From Planctomycetaceae bacterium (lineage in GTDB: Bacteria > Planctomycetota > Phycisphaerae > Tepidisphaerales > Tepidisphaeraceae), in contig JAIYCY010000023.1 of assembly GCA_027487775.1 (NCBI GenBank), positions 1 through 64,000 on the forward strand: a stretch of 64,000 nucleotides of DNA, read 5' to 3'. Positions 1 to 8,556 of the stretch are shown piece after piece. Every line of letters starts with the position of its first letter. The stretch's first letter is position 1. A model generated the notes under the pieces. That model was not told the origin of the DNA. It worked only from the letters and a program-made list of their open reading frames with translations, and searched no databases. Made by a program: the position numbers and the translations under genes.

Positions 1-611
1 GCGATTCGACGACGGATGAAGGAGTACGACTTGCTGAGCGAGCCACGATCATCCAGAATCGCCCGGGAAATGCGAGCGTAAATGCTTAACCGAATGGCAT
101 TCGGGGCTGTCCCTGTTTCTTCCCGCGTGTCTGATTCCTCTTCGCCCGACTGTAGTCTTCCAATTGCTGTTTCGACATTCAGTTGCATCTCGGGCGATTC
201 GTTCATCGAATAAAGCGACCAAGCATACTTGAGACTTGATGCAGCCAACTGCTTCTGTGTGGAGGTGAGGCAATCGATTAAATCAACAAATTCACGGGAA
301 TTCAGAAAACTGACCAATTCGAGGAAAGAGTTAGGAGTGTAACGCGACGATCCGTATTCGATCATATCGAGAAGATAAACTCCAACGGCCTTGGCTGCAG
401 ACTTGGGAAAAAGTTCAAACATGAGATGAGCATTGCAGAGACCGTGCTCAGAAAGCGTGTCACGCCGAGGATCGAATCTGTTGATCAGCTCAAGGAGTAT
501 GTCAGCGTCGCATGGCTCTTCGGTTTTATCCGCGTCTTCGAAGTGCCATTGATCAAACTGGTCACTCCATGCGGCAAGGATATCTGCTGGATTTGGCTTT
601 TCTATTCGCAT
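1..611 (-). CDS. Hypothetical protein, cut by the left window edge
   Basis: Reading the minus strand from an ATG at 611, an open frame of about 203 codons runs without a stop to base 1, so the gene continues outside the window. An in-frame TGA at 615-617 lies just upstream of this ATG, which fixes the 5' limit. The protein starts MRIEKPNPADILAAW and is acidic and rich in Ser, Glu and Leu, with no signal peptide or membrane segment and no motif I recognise. The region is less GC-rich than its neighbours. Function unknown. An ATG at 422 is an internal alternative start, but the longer frame is intact. Confidence 0.6.
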   Translation of the reverse strand, partial: MRIEKPNPADILAAWSDQFDQWHFEDADKTEEPCDADILLELINRFDPRRDTLSEHGLCNAHLMFELFPKSAAKAVGVYLLDMIEYGSSRYTPNSFLELVSFLNSREFVDLIDCLTSTQKQLAASSLKYAWSLYSMNESPEMQLNVETAIGRLQSGEEESDTREETGTAPNAIRLSIYARISRAILDDRGSLSKSYSFIRRRI

Positions 612-938
612 GGATCACCGCGTAAAGGACTGACACGAGGAAGTTTATAGTGTTCACGTCTTGGTCTTCATTTGTTTTCGGGCCACTTGCCGGATCGTAT
701 GCTCCGGCCTGTGGGCCGTCATCAGCTATTTCATCGGGTGCTCGCTGGATGATGGCTGCCTGTTGGAACGTCGCGGCTGGGGGGGGCGGTGGGGCTGATC
801 GGCTGTTCGGGCTGCTGCTGTCGAGATCCCTCCAACAAAGAAAGCCGCGTTGCGCGGCTGGTTTGGCGATCGGAATGGTCAGGCAGGGCCTGTTGAGGAT
901 CGAGGTGGGATCAACCTGGATGGGTGATCGACCTGATA
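612..938. other. Intergenic region without a convincing gene
   Basis: This stretch of about 330 bases separates the edge-truncated unknown gene from rpmA. A plus-strand frame at 650-949 has Gly/Ala/Ser-rich, unconvincing composition and runs into the rpmA 3' end, so I do not call it. The only feature I support is the rpmA terminator hairpin near 835-860. Confidence 0.5.
835..860 (-). terminator. Probable intrinsic terminator of rpmA
   Basis: AGCCGCG (843-849) and CGCGGCT (853-859) form a 7-bp perfect stem with a three-base loop. Read on the minus strand the stem is followed by TTTCTTTGTTGG, a T-rich tail, about 80 bases beyond the rpmA stop codon. Confidence 0.65.
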
Positions 939-1175
939 TCAGGCTTTGACGTGGACCTTGCGACCCTGGAACTCGACGCTGCCGTCGGTGAGGGCGAAGA
1001 TCGTGTCATCGCGGCCCATTTTAGCGCCATGGCCGGGCACGAATTTGCTGCCGCGCTGGCGGATGATGATGGAGCCGGCGGTGACAAACTGTCCGCCGTA
1101 GGCTTTGACGCCGAGGTACTGCGGGTTGGAATCGCGGCCGTTCTTGGTTGAACCGGCGCCTTTCTTATGTGCCAT
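939..1175 (-). CDS. rpmA: Large ribosomal subunit protein bL27
   Basis: A 78-residue protein starting [17 protein letters not shown], the hallmark N-terminus of bL27, whose flexible tail reaches toward the peptidyl-transferase centre. The conserved [18 protein letters not shown] and [15 protein letters not shown] segments follow, and length is normal for the family. A GAGG element sits about eight bases before the ATG. The start carries no cleavable Firmicutes-type extension. In many bacteria rplU (bL21) lies directly upstream of rpmA; here no bL21 gene is visible, and the upstream neighbour is the divergently oriented rpmB. Confidence 0.97.
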   Translation of the reverse strand: MAHKKGAGSTKNGRDSNPQYLGVKAYGGQFVTAGSIIIRQRGSKFVPGHGAKMGRDDTIFALTDGSVEFQGRKVHVKA

Positions 1176-1414
1176 GACATCCTCGCTAAAAGCCCACGGC
1201 CTGAAAAAGGAGGCTTGGGGGCTTACACTGTTGCGTATGCCGGTCTCGTCACAATTCGTCCGGCGAAATCGAGCCGATCATCGTAGCGGATCGTCTTGCC
1301 GATCTCAAGTCTGGTTTTTCGGGTCTCAGGTCCGGGTTGATGGGTGAAGCGGTCGGGGATTGGGTTGTGTTGGGGGCGTTGGGCTTTGGGCTGTTGAAAA
1401 TCGATGCTTCAGGC

Positions 1415-1442
1415 TTGATCTATGGGCTGCTTTGGGTAGAGT
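1415..1442 (+). promoter_or_regulatory. Candidate promoter of rpmB
   Basis: TTGATC at 1415-1420 and TAGAGT at 1437-1442 are separated by 16 bases and lie about 28 bases before the rpmB start. Both hexamers deviate from the sigma-70 consensus, so this is a suggestion from spacing and position only. Confidence 0.35.
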
Positions 1443-1470
1443 GCGTGGCTCGATTCAACGAAAGTGATTT

Positions 1471-1734
1471 ATGCCACGCGTTTGTGCAATGACCGGTAAG
1501 CGGACCCGCATGGGCAACCAAGTGACGACCCGAGGCAAGGCCAAGCATCTTGGCGGTGTCGGGACCAAGACCACGGGCATCACTGCTCGTAAGTTCCGCC
1601 CGAACATTCAGAAGGTTCGTGCCCTGATTGACGGCAAGATCGTCCGTATCAAGGTGAGCACCAAGGCGATCAAGAGCGGCCTGATCGTCAAGCCGGTCCG
1701 CCGCAACTACAAGCCCGCCGAAGCTGTCGCCTGA
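1471..1734 (+). CDS. rpmB: Large ribosomal subunit protein bL28
   Basis: An 87-residue basic protein beginning MPRVCAMTGKRTRMGNQVT, typical of bL28: a short motif around the first cysteine, the GNxVTxxG segment, then ARKFRPNIQKVRAL and a basic C-terminus. It is a structural protein of the 50S subunit near the E site. A GAAAGTGA element precedes the ATG. It is divergent from rpmA, about 295 bases away, so both ribosomal genes probably have their own promoters in the shared gap. A strong terminator follows about 120 bases downstream. Confidence 0.96.
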   Translation: MPRVCAMTGKRTRMGNQVTTRGKAKHLGGVGTKTTGITARKFRPNIQKVRALIDGKIVRIKVSTKAIKSGLIVKPVRRNYKPAEAVA

Positions 1735-1852
1735 GCCTGTCCGCCATTCATTGCTGGCGTGGTTCTGCTTGGGTCTGCGTGGGTCTGCGATGGAGGGTGG
1801 ATTCGCGTACGGAAGTCGATTCGCGCGACCTTGGCTTTGCCTGCTGAAACAC

Positions 1853-1891
1853 ATCGATCGTCCGGCGCCTTCGGACGATCGATCTTTTTTT
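1853..1891 (+). terminator. Strong intrinsic terminator downstream of rpmB
   Basis: A perfect 12-bp stem (1853-1864 with 1872-1883) and a seven-base loop are followed by an uninterrupted run of seven T residues at 1885-1891. It separates rpmB from the amino-acid permease gene. Confidence 0.85.
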
Positions 1892-1957
1892 GATAAAATC
1901 TTTGTCACCAGGGGATTTCGGTCTGGACGATGATGTTTATCGCGCGATCATGCTGGC

Positions 1958-3430
1958 ATGTCAGACACGCCGCCCCCGTCGTCTACGCCAGGCACCGCGA
2001 ATCAGCAATCAAGTGTTGGCGGCTCTGCTTCGTTGGATCGAGTTTCGAAATCGGCGGATTCTCCCGGATTACGTCCGGTGCTGGGGCCTGGGCTGGTGAT
2101 GTTGTATGGCGTGGGGGGGATGCTCGGTGCGGGGATTTATGTGTTGATTCCGAATGTTGCCAAGACGCTCGGGAATGCGGTGTGGCTGGCGTTTGTGATT
2201 TCGATGATCGCGGCGTTGTTGACGGGTTTGAGCTATGCGTGCATTGGATCGCGATATCCGAAGGCTGCGGGGGCGGCGTATGCGACGTTGCGAGCGTATC
2301 GATTTCGCGGGCTGGCGTATGTGGTCGGGCTAGCGGTGACGGCGTCGGGTCTGACGAGCATGGCGACGGGAGCTCGTGCGATAGGGGCTGAGATTCAGAA
2401 GATGGGAGCGACGCTTCCGCCGAGCGTGATGAGTGTGATTTACCTTGCGGTGTTGGCTGGGATTGTGTTCTGGGGCATTCGTCAGTGCATGGCGATGAAT
2501 GTGGTGTGTACGACGGTGGAGGTGCTGGGGCTTTTGTTCATTATTGTGATTGGCATTGGGTATGTGGGCTCGGTGGATCTATTGCAGGGTCCGCCGCTCG
2601 CGACGGGAGCGACTGCGGTTGATTCGAAGACGGTGTTGCCGGGTGCGGCGGGTGATGGGGATGCGTTCGGATCGCTGACGCTGGCGATCGTGATGTCTGG
2701 CGCGGTGCTGACGTTTTTTGCGTTCATTGGGTTTGAGGACATTCTCAACATAGCGGAGGAGACGAAGAATCCGCGTCGGGCCATTCCGTTTGGATTGATC
2801 GGTGCGATGATGATCGCCACGGTGATTTACATGCTGGTGGCGGTGATTGCGGTGAGTGCGGTGCCGTTCGAGATGTTGCAGAAGGAGGGCTTGCGTGGCG
2901 TGGTGAAGGTGGCGGCGCCGTGGTGTCCGCCCTGGGTGTTTAGCGTGGTGCTGATTTTTGCGGTGGCGAATACGGCGTTGTTGAATTATGTGATGGCGAG
3001 TCGGCTGGTGTACGGCATGTCGAAGGCGGGTTTGTTGCCGCGTGTATTGTCGAGTGTTCATTCGAAGACGCGAACGCCTTGGTTTGCGACGCTGGTGTTA
3101 TTGGGATTGATCGTTGTGTTGGTGTTGATTGGCCGGATCAGCGACCTCGCTGCAGCGACGACGTTGTTGCTGTTGAGTGTGTTTGCGGTGGTGAATGTGG
3201 GTCTGGTGATCTTGAAGCTGAGACCGGCGGAGCCGCGCGGTGGATTCGAGGTGCCCGCGATCGTTCCGGCGCTGGGTGCGATCGTGTGTGCGGCGCTGGT
3301 CGTGGTGCGGATTCTCAATCCGCCGGGTGGGAATCAGATGGCGGCGGTCATTGCCGGATCGGTGCTGGTGTTGGCGTTGCTGTTGTATTTCGTGTTGCAT
3401 CCGCGTCAGGTGATTGTGGAGGAGAGTTGA
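1958..3430 (+). CDS. APC-superfamily amino-acid permease
   Basis: A 490-residue integral membrane protein with about twelve hydrophobic segments after a Ser/Pro-rich cytoplasmic N-terminus of about 40 residues. The first transmembrane helix carries the APC substrate-site signature GxGGMLGAGIY (about residues 51-61), and the family's FIGFEDILNIAEETKNPRRAIP segment (about 256-277) is clear. This places it with proton-coupled amino-acid/polyamine permeases of the inner membrane; substrate cannot be told from sequence. It ends about 35 residues after the last helix without a regulatory domain. The rpmB terminator upstream suggests independent transcription. Confidence 0.88.
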   Translation: MSDTPPPSSTPGTANQQSSVGGSASLDRVSKSADSPGLRPVLGPGLVMLYGVGGMLGAGIYVLIPNVAKTLGNAVWLAFVISMIAALLTGLSYACIGSRYPKAAGAAYATLRAYRFRGLAYVVGLAVTASGLTSMATGARAIGAEIQKMGATLPPSVMSVIYLAVLAGIVFWGIRQCMAMNVVCTTVEVLGLLFIIVIGIGYVGSVDLLQGPPLATGATAVDSKTVLPGAAGDGDAFGSLTLAIVMSGAVLTFFAFIGFEDILNIAEETKNPRRAIPFGLIGAMMIATVIYMLVAVIAVSAVPFEMLQKEGLRGVVKVAAPWCPPWVFSVVLIFAVANTALLNYVMASRLVYGMSKAGLLPRVLSSVHSKTRTPWFATLVLLGLIVVLVLIGRISDLAAATTLLLLSVFAVVNVGLVILKLRPAEPRGGFEVPAIVPALGAIVCAALVVVRILNPPGGNQMAAVIAGSVLVLALLLYFVLHPRQVIVEES

Positions 3431-3537
3431 CTCGATCGAGGTCGAGTTGTGGGTGAGGATGGGGTAGTGGAGTTGAGAATTGAATCGGTTAGAGTGACAG
3501 GGGTGGAATCGTCAGGGAATTGGATAAGGAGAACGCG

Positions 3538-4152
3538 ATGAGCCAATGGTATTACGGTAAAGATGGTCAGCAGCAGGGTCCGGTCGACGCCGAGACGATC
3601 AAGGGGCTTTTGGCTTCGGGTCAGCTCTCGCCGGGCGATTTGGCTTGGAAAGAGGGGATGGCGAATTGGGCGGCGATCAGCACGATCGGTGAGCTTGCGG
3701 GTGAGATGGGCGTTTCGGCTCAGCCGTCGGCAGCGTCGGTAGCGCCGGCAGCGCCTGCGAATCCTTACGGGCAGAACCAGCCATATGGTCAGGCTGGCGG
3801 ATATCAGCAGCCCGGAGCCTATCAAGGCCCAGTGGCGTATCAGGCGAACATGGGCGATCCTTCGCTGCAGGGCAAAGCCACGACCGCGATGGTGTTGGGG
3901 ATTCTGTCGATTGTGACGTCGTGTTTTGTGTGTGGTCCGATCGGGATCGGTCTGGGGATTCCTGCGATGATCATGGGTGGCAAAGCGATGGCCGCGCCGA
4001 ATCAAGGTCAGGCGAAGGCGGGCAAGACCTGCGGGATCATTGGGCTGATCATCGGTATCTTGACGACGGTGCTGAGCATCATCTACATCATCGGCATGAT
4101 CGCCGCCGGCGCGTCGGGCGCGGCCGGTGCTGGCGGTGGCTTCGGCGATTGA
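3538..4152 (+). CDS. GYF_2-domain membrane protein (DUF4339/DUF4190-like)
   Basis: About 204 residues. The N-terminus (3-52) is a GYF_2 domain: WYYGKDGQQQGPV, then a short helix and GDLAWKEGMANWAAI. A Gln/Gly/Tyr/Pro-rich linker (about 75-110) leads to two hydrophobic hairpins with many small residues, resembling DUF4190, and a Gly-rich tail. Such proteins are predicted membrane proteins with a cytoplasmic peptide-binding module; their partner is unknown. The ATG at 3538 is chosen because AAGGAG (3526-3531) lies at ideal distance; a TTG at 3520 would place that element inside the gene. Confidence 0.75.
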   Translation: MSQWYYGKDGQQQGPVDAETIKGLLASGQLSPGDLAWKEGMANWAAISTIGELAGEMGVSAQPSAASVAPAAPANPYGQNQPYGQAGGYQQPGAYQGPVAYQANMGDPSLQGKATTAMVLGILSIVTSCFVCGPIGIGLGIPAMIMGGKAMAAPNQGQAKAGKTCGIIGLIIGILTTVLSIIYIIGMIAAGASGAAGAGGGFGD

Positions 4153-4264
4153 TGCCAGTTCTCGAAACGTCTCGCACCGCTCTCAGGTTGTGAGTGTCGT
4201 CTTCGACGACATGGGTTTTAGGACATCGGCTTAAGGGCGTGAGCCGTTTCTTGATTTGGATTGC

Positions 4265-4315
4265 GCCGTCATTCGATGAGAGCCGTCATTCGATGAGAGC
4301 CGTCATTCGATGAGA
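4265..4315. repeat. Three perfect 17-bp tandem repeats
   Basis: The unit GCCGTCATTCGATGAGA occurs three times in direct succession at 4265-4281, 4282-4298 and 4299-4315. The array lies in the convergent gap between the GYF_2 gene and the glycoside hydrolase gene, ending ten bases from the latter's stop codon. Confidence 0.95.
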
Positions 4316-4324
4316 TATGTGCAA

Positions 4325-7036
4325 TCAGTTGCGCGGTTCGATCAGGTAATAGAGGGTCTCGGGGTGCAGCTCGATTCGGGCGGCGCTTGGCGGTGGATCG
4401 TTGCTTTGGATTTCGGGGATCGGTCGTCCGTTGAGATCGAGTCGTTTGACGTTCAGTTGATCGGCGTCGGGTCGGAGGAGCGTGACGGTTCCGGTGAGAT
4501 TTTGAATGACCAGCGGCGGAGTGCCGAGGGCGTCGATTCGCTTGAGTGCTCCGGTGCCGACTTTGAAGCCGTCGTTTTGATCGACGCTCATGACTTGGAG
4601 CAGCATTCGCTTGGAGTCGTTGATGGGCCGATCATCGAGGCTGATGAGCGTGACGCTGCCGTAAGGTAGTGTTGATTCGAGTAGCAGATTGGACGTTTCG
4701 AGCTTTCCAGTGTCGGCGAAGAATCCGACGAGCGAGCTGATGTGTGGCGCATCGACTTTGAGAAGGCCTCGATCGTAATCGAGCACGATTTGGCGTGTGA
4801 GGCTGGTGATGCGTCTGGCGTTTCGATCGATGAATGGCGTGATGTCGATGACGCGTGAAGTCTCGGGATTTTCTGCGATGTTCAACTCGACGCGACCGAC
4901 GAAATGAGCGAGCGGATCCAGCGTGAAGCCTGCCAACTCGTTGGCGTTTAGCGATCGGGGCGCGGGGAGTTGGGAAGGATCGGGCACATCTGCTGTGCGT
5001 ATCGCGTCGAGGTTGGGACGTTGGAAGGCTGGCGCGCCTTTGAGGGCGAAGAGGCGATCGGTGGCGAGTCCGAGGCGTGCGACGGCGGGTGCTTCGGCGA
5101 TGAGTCCGCGACGATAGGCCAGCGCGGCGGCGGGGAACTGGCCCATGACAGCGGGCGTTGCGATCGAGAATTTGGTGATGGTCGTGTCCCATCCGCTTCG
5201 ACCGTGGGCAAAGAAGTAGACGCCGTCCTGACCCTGCAGGCTCGCATAAGCGGCGGCGAGCATGGGGAACTCTGTGCGGTATCGATTGGGTGGAAGCCAG
5301 CCGATTTCGCTGACGATCGAGGGCTTGTCCTGCCAGGTGATGTCGAAGAGTGGGCTTGTGATTTCGCGATCGGCGTTTTCGGGGTTGGAGTTGTCGAAGC
5401 GGAGCATGGATCGATCAGCGAACGCATCGCCGACCTGGATCGACCATCCCGCCATCGGTCCGCGATGTCGGCCGTCGAAGTAGGCGTGTCGGTCCATGAC
5501 GTCGGCAACAGCGTTGGAGAGTTTGTCGATCGGCCCGAGCACGCGATCGTTGGCGGTCTTCCAGTTGCTGGCGACGATCAGGCCGGGATAGCCGATCGAT
5601 TTGATGTGTTGGATGGCCTTCTCGTGAAATCGTGTTTGGATGTCAAAGAGGAATCGGACCTGATCTTGTGAGCGAGAGTCTGGTCGATCGAACATGGCCC
5701 ATGCGCCAGCGAATCCGACGCGACCTTCGGCAGGCGCGTCGCCGCGCACATCGTGTTTGGGCCAGCGTGACATTGCCTTCTCGATCGATCCATATCGATT
5801 GGCGAGCCATGCGCCGAACATGGTTTCGAGCTTGTTCATGGGTTCGGCGGGGATGCGGTCGTAGGGTGCGAAGGTCCAGAAGAAGAGCGAGTCTTCGTTG
5901 ACGAGTTCGCACATTGCGACGGCGGGCTCATCTTTGAGCGCGATGCCGGTTCTGGGGTCGGGCTTGGTGAGTAGCTCTTGCCACCATGACAGATAGACGG
6001 CCTGGAACTTTTCATCGAAGTAGAGCAGTCCGAACGGGTGTGCGTCGTTGTAGCTGCCGTAACCGTCTTCGGGTTTGAGCTTGATCCAGAGCGGGAAGTA
6101 GATGGAGAGCGTGGTGTAGATGCCCTGTGCCTTCATGGCTTGGACGAAAGCGTGGACGCGTTCGATTCTTTCGACGCGACCGTTCTTTGGATCGCCGAGC
6201 AGGCCGTGCAGGCGGATCATGTTCACGCCGCGTCGGGCGAGGAATCGAGCCATCATGGCGAGTTGATCGTCGTCCATGCCGAGCGTGTCGATGCCTGTAT
6301 TGACGGCCCAGAAGCGGAGGGGCTCTTGGGTCGATGCGTGGATGAGAGTCTGCCCCTGCGCGACGATGCGGCCGTGCTGACCGGCGAAGGATTCGTTGAG
6401 ATGTCGCAGGTCGATGGGCGAGGGTTCGTCGGTGTCGGGATCGGGTTCGAACGGGAAAAATCCTGGCGTGGTTGTGCCGAGCTTCTGGCCGGGCCTTTGG
6501 GTGCCGTTTGGGGTGAAGTCGCCTTTGACGAGGAGGAAGCAATCGAGGGCTGCGGGTCCGGCGGGTTCGGTGAGTTCGATGCGGAACTTGGTCGCACCGG
6601 CGGGCAGATCAACGGAGCCGAGGGCGATCCAGTTGGCCTCGACGTGTCTGCGTAGCGTGGCGACATCGATGAGAGCGATGTCGCGCGAGGCGAGATTCCA
6701 CGGGCCGCCTTCAAAGCGATATCGGAAAGGTCCGTGCTTCCAGAAGCGTCGCGCGTAGAGTCGATACGTCCCGGCGGCGGGGATGTCGAGCTGGTATTCG
6801 GCAAAGCTGAGTGGGCGTTGGTCGGAGCTGGATCCGAGCCATGCGCCTCCCGATAGTTTTTTGGCCTGCTCTGGATTTTCAGGTGCAAAGGCATGTCGCG
6901 TGGAGAGATTGGTTGAGGCGGCGTTTTCAGCTTCCCACCAAACAAAAGACTCGCGCCCGAAGGAGGATTCGGGCGCGAGTGCGAGTAAGAGCGTGAGAAG
7001 GAGGAGAAAAGTTTTTCGCTTGGGTGAGGCGATCAT
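4325..7036 (-). CDS. Secreted clan GH-A glycoside hydrolase (GH5/cellulase-like)
   Basis: A 903-residue protein with a signal peptide (positive start, hydrophobic core about 9-20). Residues about 30-170 form a beta-rich carbohydrate-binding-like module (WWEAENAAS, YRLYARRFWKHGPFRYRF). A TIM-barrel domain follows: FWAVNTGIDTLG, GVNMIRLHG (about 270-278), the acid/base motif with Asn380-Glu381 in CELVNED, and a probable nucleophile Glu577 in VSEIGW. About 250 C-terminal residues form a beta-rich domain. It should hydrolyse a beta-linked polysaccharide outside the cytoplasm; substrate unknown. It is transcribed alone toward the GYF_2 gene. Confidence 0.8.
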   Translation of the reverse strand: MIASPKRKTFLLLLTLLLALAPESSFGRESFVWWEAENAASTNLSTRHAFAPENPEQAKKLSGGAWLGSSSDQRPLSFAEYQLDIPAAGTYRLYARRFWKHGPFRYRFEGGPWNLASRDIALIDVATLRRHVEANWIALGSVDLPAGATKFRIELTEPAGPAALDCFLLVKGDFTPNGTQRPGQKLGTTTPGFFPFEPDPDTDEPSPIDLRHLNESFAGQHGRIVAQGQTLIHASTQEPLRFWAVNTGIDTLGMDDDQLAMMARFLARRGVNMIRLHGLLGDPKNGRVERIERVHAFVQAMKAQGIYTTLSIYFPLWIKLKPEDGYGSYNDAHPFGLLYFDEKFQAVYLSWWQELLTKPDPRTGIALKDEPAVAMCELVNEDSLFFWTFAPYDRIPAEPMNKLETMFGAWLANRYGSIEKAMSRWPKHDVRGDAPAEGRVGFAGAWAMFDRPDSRSQDQVRFLFDIQTRFHEKAIQHIKSIGYPGLIVASNWKTANDRVLGPIDKLSNAVADVMDRHAYFDGRHRGPMAGWSIQVGDAFADRSMLRFDNSNPENADREITSPLFDITWQDKPSIVSEIGWLPPNRYRTEFPMLAAAYASLQGQDGVYFFAHGRSGWDTTITKFSIATPAVMGQFPAAALAYRRGLIAEAPAVARLGLATDRLFALKGAPAFQRPNLDAIRTADVPDPSQLPAPRSLNANELAGFTLDPLAHFVGRVELNIAENPETSRVIDITPFIDRNARRITSLTRQIVLDYDRGLLKVDAPHISSLVGFFADTGKLETSNLLLESTLPYGSVTLISLDDRPINDSKRMLLQVMSVDQNDGFKVGTGALKRIDALGTPPLVIQNLTGTVTLLRPDADQLNVKRLDLNGRPIPEIQSNDPPPSAARIELHPETLYYLIEPRN

Positions 7037-7045
7037 GCGGATGAG

Positions 7046-7073
7046 TTTACCCGCAGATCGACTCGGATATCAT
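7046..7073 (+). promoter_or_regulatory. Promoter of tRNA-Arg(CCT)
   Basis: TTTACC (7046-7051) and TATCAT (7068-7073) are spaced by 16 bases and end 11 bases before the mature tRNA 5' end, the expected geometry for a sigma-70 promoter. Confidence 0.6.
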
Positions 7074-7084
7074 GTTGAAGCATC

Positions 7085-7158
7085 GCCCTCGTAGCTCAGT
7101 TGGATAGAGCGCTGGTTTCCTAAACCGGAGGTCACAGGTTCGACTCCTGTCGGGGGCA
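7085..7158 (+). tRNA. tRNA-Arg, anticodon CCT
   Basis: A 74-base cloverleaf. Acceptor GCCCTCG (7085-7091) pairs with CGGGGGC (7151-7157) with one G-T pair; the discriminator is A7158. The anticodon loop TTCCTAA presents CCT and is closed by a five-pair stem. The T arm CAGG-TTCGACT-CCTG is canonical. No CCA is encoded. It decodes AGG. Confidence 0.95.
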
Positions 7159-7244
7159 ATGGCGTATTGGTTGGGTATCGGGCGAAAGTTCGAGCCTTGA
7201 TCGGCTTCTGGTGGATGTGGTTGTGCGGACTGAGGGACGGTCAG

Positions 7245-8369
7245 TTACAGGTCACGCGACTTGCGTCGGTAACCGCTGGGTGTCATTCCGGTTTGTTGAC
7301 GGAAGACGACGCTGAAGCGCGCGTTGCTCATGTAACCGCATTTTTCGGCGATCGCGGGCATGTCCATGTCTGTGTCTCGAAGCAAGTCGGTAGCACGATC
7401 GAGGCGGACTCGTCGTATCTCCTGAAGGATGCTGCGACCCATGCGGCTGATGAATCGTCTTTCGATGTTTCGTCGGCTGACCAAAACGTGGCGGACCACA
7501 TCATCGACGCCGATTCCGCTGCAGGCGTTTAGGCGGATGAATCGGACCGCCGCGACGACGGCTTCGTCATCGATCATGAGAACTTCGGTGGATTGTCGTG
7601 TGACGACAGCCTCGGGCGGGACGAGTTCGATCGTTCTTGGCGGTCGTTGACCGCGCATGAGTTGTTCGAGCATGCGTCCTGCACTGAGACCGATCTGAAA
7701 GGCAACGGGATCGATGCTGGAGAGCATGGGCCTGACCATGTCGACAAGCAGAAGGTCGTTGTCACAACCGAGCACACTGATATCCTCCGGAACGCGAATC
7801 GAGGCGAGTCTGCATGCATCGACAGCGTGCCAGGCATAGCGATCGTTAGCGGCAAAGATGGCGGTCTTGGGTGGAAGGGTGGAGACCCATTCGGTAGGGA
7901 CCTGATCCGCAGCCTCGATCACGGAAAACGGGAATCCTGCGGATCGGACGGCGGATTCAAAGGTATGCTTGCGGTGTTGGGACCAACCGACTTGGGGATG
8001 TCCGAAGAAGGCGAAGCTTCGGAAGCCCAGATCCCGGAGATACTGAAAGGCGAGCTGTCCGATTCGTTCATCATCGGGCAGGACGCTGGGGGCTTTGAGT
8101 CGATCGAGCTCGGTGAGATCGAGTGTGTGAGCGACGTTGACGAACGGGATTCGAGACTGCTGAAGTGTGCGGATGGTGGCGGCGTCGTGCAACATGAGGA
8201 CGGTGCCGTCGGTCGCTGTTCTGGGGGCATGACGAGTGGTTGTAGTTTCGTACATCTGGGGCATGACGAATTCCCAATCGCCCGCCAGCGCTGCATGCCG
8301 CATGAGTCCGCGGAGGACCTGTCGTCCGTACCCTCCGATCAGGTCGAGATTGATCGCGACACGCTTCAT
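7245..8369 (-). CDS. XylR-family regulator (LacI-type sensor fused to AraC DNA-binding domain)
   Basis: A 374-residue cytoplasmic transcription factor. Residues about 3-250 resemble the periplasmic-binding-protein-like sugar sensor of LacI/XylR regulators (VAINLD, FVNVAHT, FAANDRYAWHAVDACR, VPEDISVLGCDND, LSSIDP). Residues about 265-374 are an AraC-type double helix-turn-helix ending IAEKCGYMSNARFSVVFRQQTGMTPSGYRR. This order is that of E. coli XylR, which activates sugar genes on ligand binding. It is divergent from the prepilin, PEP-CTERM and glycoside hydrolase genes, with a palindrome in the shared gap, so it probably controls that block. Confidence 0.88.
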   Translation of the reverse strand: MKRVAINLDLIGGYGRQVLRGLMRHAALAGDWEFVMPQMYETTTTRHAPRTATDGTVLMLHDAATIRTLQQSRIPFVNVAHTLDLTELDRLKAPSVLPDDERIGQLAFQYLRDLGFRSFAFFGHPQVGWSQHRKHTFESAVRSAGFPFSVIEAADQVPTEWVSTLPPKTAIFAANDRYAWHAVDACRLASIRVPEDISVLGCDNDLLLVDMVRPMLSSIDPVAFQIGLSAGRMLEQLMRGQRPPRTIELVPPEAVVTRQSTEVLMIDDEAVVAAVRFIRLNACSGIGVDDVVRHVLVSRRNIERRFISRMGRSILQEIRRVRLDRATDLLRDTDMDMPAIAEKCGYMSNARFSVVFRQQTGMTPSGYRRKSRDL

Positions 8370-8402
8370 TCCGACTCCTGCCCCGAGGGGCTGTACGCAA
8401 AA

Positions 8403-8418
8403 CGTAAAATGATTTACG
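8403..8418. promoter_or_regulatory. Palindromic candidate operator upstream of the XylR-like gene
   Basis: CGTAAA (8403-8408) and TTTACG (8413-8418) form an inverted repeat with a four-base spacer, in an AT-rich stretch 34 bases upstream of the regulator start codon and within the divergent gap to the prepilin gene. The position fits autoregulation and divergent control; no binding evidence is available. Confidence 0.45.
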
Positions 8419-8556
8419 CATTATTTCGTAGTATGTGGGATTCTGCAAGTTAAAGTGTGCGTGGCATTTGAAAATATTGCCAAGCGGATCACTTCAGTGC
8501 AGCGGAGTTGAGTGGAGTCAAATCATTGGTCGGCAACGACCGGCGGAGTTTTTGAG

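Noticed and set aside
650-949. Plus-strand open frame of 99 codons
   Set aside because: Gly/Ala-rich without motif, overlaps the rpmA end and its terminator.
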